DNA of 64,000 nucleotides from Monodelphis domestica. Its lineage: Eukaryota; Chordata; Mammalia; Didelphimorphia; Didelphidae. The stretch covers positions 216,044,967 to 216,108,966 of the forward strand of contig NC_077233.1 of assembly GCF_027887165.1 (NCBI RefSeq). Reading direction: 5' to 3'. The notes under the pieces were generated by a model. That model was not told where the DNA came from. It saw only the letters and a list, made by a program, of their open reading frames with translations, and made no database searches. The translations under genes were made by a program, and so were the position numbers. Within the stretch, counting starts at the first letter, position 1. Every line of letters starts with the position of its first letter. Shown here in pieces: positions 55,757 to 64,000 of the stretch.

Positions 55757-58610
55757 AAAATTAAAAAAAAAAAGGTAGCCTACATAAATTTTTTTAAGCC
55801 ACGTTTCTCCTGCCATGGCTTTTTGCCCCATACACACATACCCTTGAAAACTCCAAGAAAAACCTGAACTCTGTTTGGAGCTGCTGCCTTACTTCTGCAG
55901 TCCCTACTTTTTGCCAGTTACCCACCCTACCAGCCTGGCCCAGCTGTTTTAGTTTGAGGGACTTGTTGGAGAAAGGATAAGCTGCTTCTCTCACCCATAT
56001 GCTTCAGCCAACATTCCTTGCTGCCTCTCTTTGGAGCTGCTGCCAACGGTGCCTACTTATTCTGTTCCTGATATTGCTTGCTTCTGCTCCTGCTCAGGAC
56101 CCATCCTGCTGAGTTGCTGGTAGCTACCACTGTGGCTTTGGAACTCACAAACTGGAAGACCTTGGAGCTGATTTCCAGGCAACTGGCAAAAGCCCCGGTG
56201 TTTTCCTTAGGCAACAATTAGCCTCCTAACTCCTTGCTCCTGTGGCAGAGGAAGCAAGCTACTCCCCAGCATTTTACCCTGGGGGAAGGGGAAGGAAGGT
56301 TACTTTTCCAAACAGGAAATAAAATTGTAAGCATGGAGCACTCTATGAAAGTCTCTTTATATTATTGTATTTTTCTGGTTGTCTGCTCTAAGATTTAATT
56401 TTGTTTTAAGTTTATATATTTATCTGATCAATACTGTTCTGTTACACTGAATCATTTTAATCTACTGTGTTTTAACTATTAGATGTATTGTTGCCTTTCC
56501 CCTATAACTATACTGACTAAAATATCATTGTAAAAGCTCATGAACAGCCTTTTCTTCCATTTTGCTTTTTTTAATTGTCATATAGATGGATAGACTCCAC
56601 CAACCTGGTTAACAACCTTTGGAAAATTTAATGAGCTAAATATCTCAAATTGATTTTAAGGGCTCTTCAGACATGATTTTTAGATTTTTTTTTCAATAGT
56701 TCTGACTATTCATCTTGCCTGCCTCCAAGTTATTTGTAACAAGAGGTAAAAGGTCCATTTTGTAGCCAAAGTAAGGTGCAATTATATATCCCCACATCCG
56801 CATTTGTAAAAATGTTAATGTATGGGACATATTACAATATGTCTCATACCAAAGGAGCTGGAAAGTTGATCCCAAGGCATGGTGCCCCTGGATGGCTTCC
56901 AAGAGGGAGCATCTCTCATTTGTAATTCTTGAGCTTACTCTACCCTTCCACCAGAATAATCTAGATTCTTGGTTATGTTTTTTAGACCGAACATCAACAG
57001 TACAGAGGTTTATGTCTTTTCTAGACTCCTCTGCCACATTTTTGTCATGATGGCAGTAATAGATTAAAAAAAAAAACTCAGCCAAGGTTGAAAGATTGCT
57101 ACACCTGAAAAACTTGTGACAAGTATCCATTAGCTTCTAAGATTTTTTTTTTAATGTCATACAGCAGACTCATGTGAATCCTAATGATAAGAGGGTTTGT
57201 TTGCTATTGTCATTAAATGGGCTATTATAACTTTGAGGATTTTGGTACTTCATGAATGTGCATTACCTGTTGTATTACTGTTCTTTATAAAAACTGTTAC
57301 TTTGTGAAAATCATTTGCACTTACACCATGGATTATAGCCATGTATGAAAAGGAAAGGAATCCCATTTTTGGCGAGAAACCTTTGTATTCTACCTTTTCT
57401 TAGTTGACACAGTGTGTCACTGACTGTAAGCTATATCTTTTTGATTTTTTAAACTTATTGTTTTTCCTTACATGTGCAATATGGTGTTTGAGTTTTATTT
57501 TTCTCCTTTTTTTTGTATTTGAAGCACATCACCAGTATTAAGATTTTAACTTTTTTGATTTTGCAGTAATATAAGTATAAAATACATTTGCCCTAATGTC
57601 AATGCATACCCAAAAGCTTTAGACTATGAAAATGCCATTGATGGTTTAAAAAAAATTATGGGACTTTGCTTAATAATTCTGTCTGGTTCCAGAAGGGAAT
57701 ACAAAAAGTCATTGCACAGTGCCAAAGAAGCACAAAGCTAAACTGCATTGCCTATCGAGCACAAAGAGTCAAAGAGACCAATCCCAATCGGATTGATGAA
57801 ATTTTGAGCCAAGACAAGAGGACTTGAACTTCTTTGGGGTTCAAGATTGCAGCTGTTTTGACATATGTCAAAGGCAGGTCTTCCTTGTCCCACATTCTAC
57901 CAAGTATCTCAAATTTGGCTCCTATCTGACTCCCATAAATCTAGTCTTTTTTCTGTATTTCATAGTGTGGCAAACTTTCTATAGTCCTGGCTACTGATTG
58001 GGTAAATGCAAAATTGTTTAAATCACTTTAATTGGGCCCTGATTCAAGGACCTGTTAGGTTTCTTTTCCTTTACTTAGAATTATTACACATAAGACTTTG
58101 ATAGTCTATATTCATCCAGAAGTTATCTTTTATTTGGATTTTTTTTGATGTTTTTGATTTCTCTTGCCAATTGATTGCTATACCTCATAATTTAGCCATG
58201 CATCCCTAAGTGATCCCTGTGTTTTTCCAACATCCTCTTCAGGGGGGAATGTATTATTATTCTAAAATGCAAAGTTTAAATTCTTTTGAGAGAAATTTCA
58301 GGATAAAAAACATGCTACCTTACCAAATCCAGAAAGTGAACTGTTTGGAGAAAGGCCATGAAGATGCCTGCACCAGAAGATCCAGAGTGAACTTTGGGAT
58401 GTGGTGATTTGAACTGTGTGGGGTTGAATGCATTTTATGTATACTCTTATGCCAAAGGGGATTATCCCCTAACTGGCTTTTTGTCAATGTGCCTAGCAAT
58501 CATGGGTTTATTTCTTTCGTTTTATCCCCAAGTTAGTGTAATTTAAAAGTTGATTATGTTAAATGATCAATTGGGAAAACTAGTCTCCCAAAATGATCAT
58601 CAGTGGGGAA

Positions 58611-58900
58611 TGTGTAATTGAAAATGTTACTCTAAAAACTACATTTCCCAAGAGCCCACTGACTTCCTGTCATTATGTACTTCCTGTATACCGGGATAAA
58701 TTCAGTGGGCGTTCCTGCTCTGGCTCTTTATTTCCTGTCCTGAGCTTGGTGGTGGTAAAGTGGGCATTTGAACTGGCTGATCAGCCATGGACACGTGGTC
58801 TTTATTTTGTATCCTCTTTATTCCTTGATTTCTAATGATCATTAATCAATTTTCAAAACTATATAATTTTTATTATTGAGGTTTAATTTTAATTTTTACA
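58611..58900 (+). repeat. 3' LTR of the old element
   Basis: Partner of 55202-55501. It keeps 'aaaactacatttcccaagag' and 'gtacttcctgta'. Confidence 0.8.
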
Positions 58901-59300
58901 ATTCGAGTGGGAAGTCTTGAAGCAAGAAAACCAGTTAGCATGCTATTACAGTTCAGACACATGGTGATGAGGATCTGAACTAGGGTGATGGCTTGTGGGT
59001 ATAGAGAAGAGGATCTATACAAGAGACATTGGGAAGCTAGGTAGAAAAAAGATGTGGCAATGGGCTGGATATGTGGAATGAGAGGATTTGAGGATAACAC
59101 TGAGGTAATGGGCCTGGATAACTAAGAAGCTGGTAGTGTTCATGGCAATAACAGGGAGGCCTGGAAAAGCAGAGAAGCTTGTGGAAGGGGAGGAGACAGC
59201 ATTTAGGATGCTAGCCAATTCAAGACTTATAGAAGGTAGCTGGTGATATAGGACTAGAGCTCAAGAGTTACAAGGGCTAAATATGCAGTTCTGGGACTCG
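58901..59300 (-). repeat. L2 fragment (antisense), right of the LTR element
   Basis: 'agttagcatgctattacagt', 'gctggatatgtggaatgaga' and 'aggataacactgaggtaatg' continue the antisense L2 interrupted at 55201. Confidence 0.6.
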
Positions 59301-60270
59301 TCTACAGGGATATTGTTTGAACTCACTGAAACTGATGAGGTCACTGTACACTGAGGGAAAGTGACAGGGCTCACAGGTGGCATAAAGGTTGCAGTTTAGG
59401 CATTTGGTTTCTGAAAGGTTTCCCATCACTGGTCTGTATAGCATTTGCTGCTACCATGATAGAACTACAGTTTCTTGTATTTCTGATAGCTTCATGTGTA
59501 TGTCTTTTTCTCCTCTCCTAAACTTTAAATTTGGAGAACACGGATTATTGATTTACTTCTTTTGTAATCTCCCAAAGTGTCTGGCATCTAAGTACTGAAT
59601 ATTTATTAAGCAAAGAGAACTGTAACTGAGTCATTCCCCTTCCTCTCTCCAATCCCAAATTAACTGAAGTATAATAAAGCTTAGTCTAATAAAGATAATG
59701 CCCTAGCTCCTTTCTGGCAATTATTTATAGACAAGATAGTATATTCAATATGCATTGTTAAGTATGCCACAAGAAAGAATAACTGGATAGGAAATACAGC
59801 TTTACAAGTCTCATTTTTCCTCTTTTCTAGGAAGGCTGCATGTTATGTCCCTTCATCCACATCTTTGGGGATGGTGCCTATGCTGCTGGCAATTATGCCT
59901 ACATTTGGGCTTCCTGGTTCCTGGCCTAAGATGAATGAGGCCTTGACAGAATTTTGTTTACAAAACTGTGAATAGGCTGACAGGGTCCAAGGCAGGTACT
60001 GAAACAAAGGTGTGAAATTTAGCACTTCCATGAAGCCAGAGGGAACAACTTCACACTTGGAAGTAACAAGAAAAATAATAGCTATGTGGCTAACGATAAA
60101 GGCTCCTGAGGCCAAGCACATGTGCCTCTGATAAGGTTTCTATAATAAAACAAAAACTTTCACTAGAGATGAAATCTTTGATTTTTTAAAAAATCACATC
60201 TAATTTTAATTAAACTATTAAGGGAGAATGATACTAGCAATGACCTCAACCACGTTCTCTTTGGTGTTTC
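59301..60270. other. No recognised feature
   Basis: Apparently unique sequence. The minus-strand frame 59843-60121 has no known domain. Confidence 0.4.
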
Positions 60271-60271
60271 A

Positions 60272-60465
60272 TTGTTTTTTTTTTATTTAATTAGATGATT
60301 TAGAATAATTTTCCATGGTTACAAGACTCATGTTCCTTCCCTTATCTGATGTGCAATTCCACTGGATTTAACATGTGCCATCAATCAAGGCCCATTTCCT
60401 TATTAATATTTGCACTAGGGTGATCTTTTAGAGTCTACTTTCCCAGTCATAGCCCCACCTTGGTG
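60272..60465 (-). repeat. L1 3' end (antisense)
   Basis: 'ttttccatggttacaagact', 'tgatgtgcaattccactgga' and 'cagtcatagccccacc'. Confidence 0.7.
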
Positions 60466-60614
60466 TTTCTTTTGGACAAAATTTTAGGCTTTATAACAAT
60501 TCTATTCTTTTCAAAGTGAAAATTTCAGTTTTCTAACACCCTTGCAATGCATTTTCTTCTAGCCTAGAATTCCTAGAGTGGGAAAGGTGAGGACAATCTC
60601 CAAATAAAAACAAT

Positions 60615-60737
60615 TCAGGGCAACTGGATGACTCAGTGGATAAAGCCAAGGCTAGAGAGAGGAGGTCCTAGATTCAAATCTGACCTCAGATACTTCCTAG
60701 CTGTGTGATCCTGGACAAGTCACTTAATCCCCATTGC
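60615..60737 (+). repeat. CORE-SINE fragment
   Basis: 'gggcaactggatgactcagt' to 'tcacttaatccccattgc'. The tail is missing. Confidence 0.75.
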
Positions 60738-60838
60738 ATTGTAAGCTCCTTGAGGGCAAGGACTCTCTTTTTTTAAGTCTGTATCCCCATCGCTAAGCCA
60801 AAGCCTGGTACCTGGTAGGCACAATATTTAATGACTAC
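60738..60838 (+). repeat. L2 3' end (sense)
   Basis: 'ttgtaagctccttgagggca', then 'gtatccccatcgctaagcca'. It directly abuts the truncated SINE. Confidence 0.55.
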
Positions 60839-61177
60839 TGACTTTTAGAGAAACTACCATGAAAGTTCTGTATGTTCCCTGAAGTAATGGAGAAAAAAAA
60901 TTAACTATGGGAGCATGAAAGAATAATGGTGTATACATTAGGCCTGTCTTCTCTTTTAGGTACAGAGATAAAATGATATTGAGCTTAGGTGGTAGGGTCC
61001 CCCTGCAGGAAGTGTTCAGCTCTCCAGATGCATTTCTACAATCCAATTGTCTTCTAATTCTCAAGTCATCTATTTAACACACCAAAGCAAACATCCCAGC
61101 CAATACTTTTGAGATATGACCTGAGCAGGACTGGGAATTCAAACTTGACTTGTCTCAAAACAAACAACACAGGCACT

Positions 61178-61577
61178 CTAATTTTCAAATAAATTTTATT
61201 TTGTTTAAAAAATAAGACATTTCTTTACCTGTGAAATCTAAATAAAGACTTTATAGTTTGGAATTTGCTTTGTATGTGTGTGTATGTGTGTGTGCATGCA
61301 CACATGTTGCACATGCACTCTCTGTTTAGTAATCATCTGGCACATGGTTTGCCTTCTTCAGGCAGGTTTAGGGTTATAGCCTGATTTAAACAGGACCATC
61401 AGATAACTCATATACAGAAACAGGCCACTGAACCTGCTCTTGGTCATACAGTCTCAAGTGATCACGCCCTCTAGGAGACCTCAGGATGAGCTACATTGTT
61501 CACACCTCACATACCCTTCATGGGAAAGAGGATTTCATCTATTTTCCCAGCTTTGGGATATGCTGTTTACTGCTGAG
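61178..61577 (-). other. BRAT1: BRAT1 3' untranslated region
   Basis: About 400 nt follow the stop. A (CA)n/(TG)n-like tract lies at about 61270-61312. The poly(A) signal is at 61195-61200, and a GT-rich stretch follows on the minus strand ('gtgcctgtgttgtttgtttt'), as expected downstream of cleavage. The exact end is inferred. Confidence 0.75.
61195..61200 (-). terminator. BRAT1: BRAT1 poly(A) signal (AATAAA)
   Basis: Canonical hexamer on the minus strand, about 380 nt past the stop codon and followed by a GT-rich element. Confidence 0.75.
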
Positions 61578-62315
61578 TTAGTAGCAGTCAGCTTCATTTT
61601 CTTCCAATATTCCTACAGTGGCCAGCATATCCTGCAAGAGGGACTGAGGACTTTTCTCAATGTGGTCACTACTTTTAGCTAGTGTTCCTTGAAGTTCCTC
61701 CAAATCTACTGACCTTAGGACTTCTAGCACATCATCAGGCCCTTGGCAATCAATTCTGTCTGTATCCCCACCAGGCTGACCCTGGTCCCTTGCTTTCCAC
61801 TTCCTTAGAGTGGTTTCCAACCAAGCAGTGCTATGGGTTCCTAAGGATGCAGTGCAAGCTTCCCCACTCCCTTGCAGGCTGCCGTGATGAACCAGTTTGG
61901 CCTTTAGGTACAGAAGGATATCACAGGACTTACGGGCCACTGGTCTGTCACAGTCACATAAGGCGCTAAATATAAATTCAAAGAGTTTCACACGGCAGAG
62001 CATCTGTAGTGATTCAGTAAGGAGGGTAGACTGAGTCACTGAGGATATTTCAACAGCATAGGGGCACTCAGTCCCATACTGCCCAAGGGTTTGAACAAGA
62101 AAGACCAAAGCCAGTTCTAAACCTTGAACTCTGACCTCCCAATCTAAATCACAACTCACAACCTGGAGCACTTTGGTTACAAATTGCTCCTTATCCTTTG
62201 ACACATCTGTGTGACCTTCCCTCAGCCACTCAGTGAAAACCTGGATCACAGCCCTCCGAGGGAAGCCTTCTGAGTCAGTGGAGAGGATTTCTAGAAGTTC
62301 CAAGAACAGGCTTTT
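61578..62315 (-). CDS. BRAT1: BRAT1 terminal coding exon
   Basis: The acceptor is 'tttgctttctctag' followed by AAAAGCCTG, phase 0, reading [14 protein letters not shown]. The exon encodes 245 residues and stops with TAA at 61578-61580. The middle, about residues 150-200 of the exon ([17 protein letters not shown] to [10 protein letters not shown]), is the least conserved, low-complexity part. The flanks are highly conserved. The last residues, ADCY, are the tail reported to enter the INTS11 active site, with the Cys near the zinc ions. That is family knowledge, not something visible here. Confidence 0.95.
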   Translation of the reverse strand, partial: KSLFLELLEILSTDSEGFPRRAVIQVFTEWLREGHTDVSKDKEQFVTKVLQVVSCDLDWEVRVQGLELALVFLVQTLGQYGTECPYAVEISSVTQSTLLTESLQMLCRVKLFEFIFSALCDCDRPVARKSCDILLYLKAKLVHHGSLQGSGEACTASLGTHSTAWLETTLRKWKARDQGQPGGDTDRIDCQGPDDVLEVLRSVDLEELQGTLAKSSDHIEKSPQSLLQDMLATVGILEENEADCY

Positions 62316-63564
62316 CTAGAGAAAGCAAATACAAGGAATGAGAAGGGCAAATGGGAGACTGAGGCATGGTACTGAATTGGATAAAGAAGTATATTTTATC
62401 TTAATGTTAAACCTCCTTTGTGTTGAACCACTCAGGTTGCCTGAAAGCAGTAGAAATGAACTGCTCTTGGGTAATTCTCACTGCTAGAATGTATTATCTA
62501 TTGGCAGTCAAATTAGATAACAAAATAACTATAAACAAATGACATTCACCTAGGTGGAGAAGCTAGGTTTCTTTCTGTCTCCTACCTTTTCATCATTTTT
62601 GCTCTCGGTGCCAATAGGGTTTGAACACAGGCCTCTGCTGGACAACTGCCCCATGGCAGTCACGGCACTTGCTCGGACGTAACTCTCTGGATCTCGGAGG
62701 AGATCCTCTGCAAGCTCTGGCACCTCCGAAGAGAGGAGAGCTTGTCTGAATCCAGCCCGCCCTGGAGACATATATCCAGCCACAAAAACAAGGCTTAATG
62801 GTCTACGCAGCCACGTGGTTTCCAATGCAAACACCTTTCTGTCCTATTAACTCCCAGCTGACAGCACCCTCCCATTCGCTGCTCCATCCTGCGTCCAACC
62901 ACTGAGGGCTGGCCAGAAGCCCACAATGAGCAGCTACACACTGTCTTCAAGTCAAGTCTTCAGTCTAGGGCAGCTGCCACCCCTTGGAAGGGGTTTGTTT
63001 TGACTGGAGACCAGCCTGGTAGGTAGCACAGGATTGTCTGGGGCCAAATGCTCTGTAAAGCAGCCCTTCTCAAGCATGAAAAGGTTAAATTTTTCCTTTG
63101 GACACTTACCTCCCCAGTGTTTCGTTAGGTGGGTAAGGAATTCCAGGGCTGAGTCCCTTACCTCCCAGCGAGGGCTGCACAGCCGTTTCTGCAGTATTGG
63201 GAAGAGATCTGTCAAAAAACAAAAGGAAAGACATAAATCAAGAGTTGGGGTTAGACCACTCCTGGCTCCCAATCCAATGTCCACATCTTTTGCTTTTTAA
63301 TGCCACTAGGCTTGAGTACCCCTTGAGTACCCCTCGCCAATTATGCTTAATAGAGAATCCAGATGGGGGTGGGATGAGCCTACCAAAGATCAGTCACTTA
63401 TAAAGCCACTCAGTAGCTGTGGTTCCTTTTCAGTTTACACCAATAGCGACTGCTTAATTACCTCTAAGGAAATGCTGGGTTTGTGGGCAGAGGTCACTGG
63501 AGGTAGAGGTTTTGGATAAACTCAACAGCCATTTGAGTGTGGCCTGAAATGCCTTCTTCAGAAC
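61578..63564 (-). CDS. BRAT1: BRAT1 (BRCA1-associated ATM activator 1), last four coding exons
   Basis: Four exons with GT-AG borders and matching phases encode about 371 residues, roughly the C-terminal 45% of the protein (human BRAT1 is 821 aa). They match human BRAT1 closely in remembered segments: [87 protein letters not shown] and [19 protein letters not shown], ending EADCY. Paired helices such as [11 protein letters not shown] and [11 protein letters not shown] are HEAT-type repeats. BRAT1 is a mostly alpha-helical scaffold first linked to BRCA1 and ATM. It is now known to bind the Integrator catalytic pair INTS9/INTS11, and human mutations cause a severe neurodevelopmental disease. 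The gene's 5' part and promoter lie beyond position 64,000. Confidence 0.95.
62586..62761 (-). CDS. BRAT1: BRAT1 internal exon (third from last in this window's set)
   Basis: The acceptor is 'tatatgtctccag' and the donor is GAAAAG/gtagga. It is 176 nt and reads [20 protein letters not shown], then [20 protein letters not shown] and [18 protein letters not shown]. The first two bases complete a Gly codon split with the preceding exon. It carries one HEAT-type helical pair. The donor differs from consensus at +4 to +6. Confidence 0.95.
63110..63208 (-). CDS. BRAT1: BRAT1 internal exon
   Basis: The acceptor is 'ttgttttttgacag' and the donor is GGGGAG/gtaagt, both strong. It is 99 nt and reads [20 protein letters not shown], then [13 protein letters not shown]. 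Both border codons are split, and the phases match its neighbours. Confidence 0.95.
63462..63564 (-). CDS. BRAT1: BRAT1 internal exon
   Basis: The acceptor is 'tgccctattttag' and the donor is CTTAGAG/gtaatt. It is 103 nt and reads [20 protein letters not shown], then [14 protein letters not shown]. It begins in phase 0 and ends one base into a codon, which is completed as Asp by the next exon. Sequence conservation is weaker here, and the splice phases are the main support. Confidence 0.85.
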
Positions 63565-64000
63565 CTAAAATAGGGCAAAGAATGACTGTAAAAATCAAAA
63601 GGGAATGCTGTTCTTCCAGCTCAGTTACTAGTTAAGGTTGCTTCTTTAGTATCTGCTACACAATGAGTTCTAAACAACGGCTTAAGGATAGGGAAGGTTC
63701 TCTCTCTGCAAGGTGGAAGAGATGGATTGGAGGTTTTAGAACCAAGGGAAGACCAAAGACTACATCTACACCTTGCTAACAAAAAATGGGGTCACTTTTT
63801 TGCACTGGCAGATGGTACTAATGCTTGCCTTCTCACTGAAAAGTAGGTGCTGACAGAATAGTCCTGGTTGTTTGACTAACTGAGCTCTGATCAACTTATT
63901 TTCCTAAGTCTAGAACTCACAAACTTCACAAAGGTAGCTACTCTGGTCTCCCTATCTGAGAAACAAAGAGGTTGGAACTTGAGTGGGTCCCTTTTCAAGG
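63565..64000 (-). other. BRAT1: BRAT1 intron (partial)
   Basis: No further exon that I can align to BRAT1 is seen up to the window edge. Confidence 0.6.

Larger units (their letters stand above)
55202..58900 (+). mobile_element. Old LTR retroelement (ERV), broken
   Basis: Two direct repeats of about 300 bp (55202-55501 and 58611-58900) have TGTGTAATTG...TTTTTACA ends. A primer-binding-like 'tggtaaccagaagttgg' starts 3 bp after the 5' LTR (55505), which recalls Leu-tRNA-primed ERVL (class III) elements. A G-rich 'cagtggggaa' precedes the 3' LTR. It is inserted in an antisense L2 with a likely 4-bp duplication (atac/attc). The ~2.9-kb interior, apart from a later SINE, shows no recognisable gag, pol or env, so it is internally deleted or non-autonomous. 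By eye the LTRs differ at roughly a fifth of positions, so the element is tens of millions of years old. It looks thoroughly decayed. Confidence 0.8.

Noticed and set aside
56693-57130. 145-codon minus-strand frame inside the old LTR element as a viral gene
   Set aside because: It is antisense to the LTRs and shows no retroviral motif. Chance frame.
61599-62303. Start of the BRAT1 frame at 62303 as an initiation site
   Set aside because: The codon there is TTG (Leu) inside the exon. The exon begins at 62315 after a clear splice acceptor.

Overview
This window looks like nuclear DNA of a marsupial, probably an Australian (australidelphian) one. The main evidence is about two dozen copies of a tRNA-derived CORE-SINE whose tail reads like 'accaatacacagtattgat...aagacagaaggtaaggg'. 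There are also Mar1-type SINEs with a BovB/RTE-like tail, marsupial-style L1s, and ancient L2, MIR and CR1/L3. The species call rests on remembered repeat consensus sequences, not on a search.

Layout. Positions 1-61,100 are intergenic and almost entirely layered retroelements. I found no intact host gene there, only a processed RPSA pseudogene (2588-3262) and a 7SL RNA pseudogene (54705-54938). The right edge (about 61,180-63,564, minus strand) holds the last four coding exons and the 3' UTR of BRAT1, ending in the conserved C-terminus ...EADCY. The rest of BRAT1 lies beyond position 64,000.

Mobile-element highlights. (a) A near full-length L1 (45677-52432) sits inside an older antisense L1. 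It has a 14-bp target-site duplication, a probable 3' transduction, an unusually long spacer between ORF1 and ORF2, and a ~300-bp LTR-like insertion in its reverse-transcriptase region. (b) An old LTR element (55202-58900) has paired ~300-bp LTRs and splits an L2. (c) Three solo LTRs have recognisable duplications: 20200-20883 (AAAAT), 36867-37343 (GATT) and 41984-43098 (GAGG). A relative of the second runs off the left edge (1-529). (d) Two hAT-type DNA transposons of one family (39089-39739 and 41669-41955) have perfect 8-bp duplications. (e) An inverted repeat (5757-6308) encloses AT-rich tandem units. (f) There are long CTTT and GA microsatellites.

No novel coordinated gene system is apparent. 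The window is best read as a repeat-expanded region downstream of BRAT1, and its nested insertions give a clear relative order: L2/MIR/CR1 oldest, then old L1 and LTR elements, then the CORE-SINEs and the young L1.
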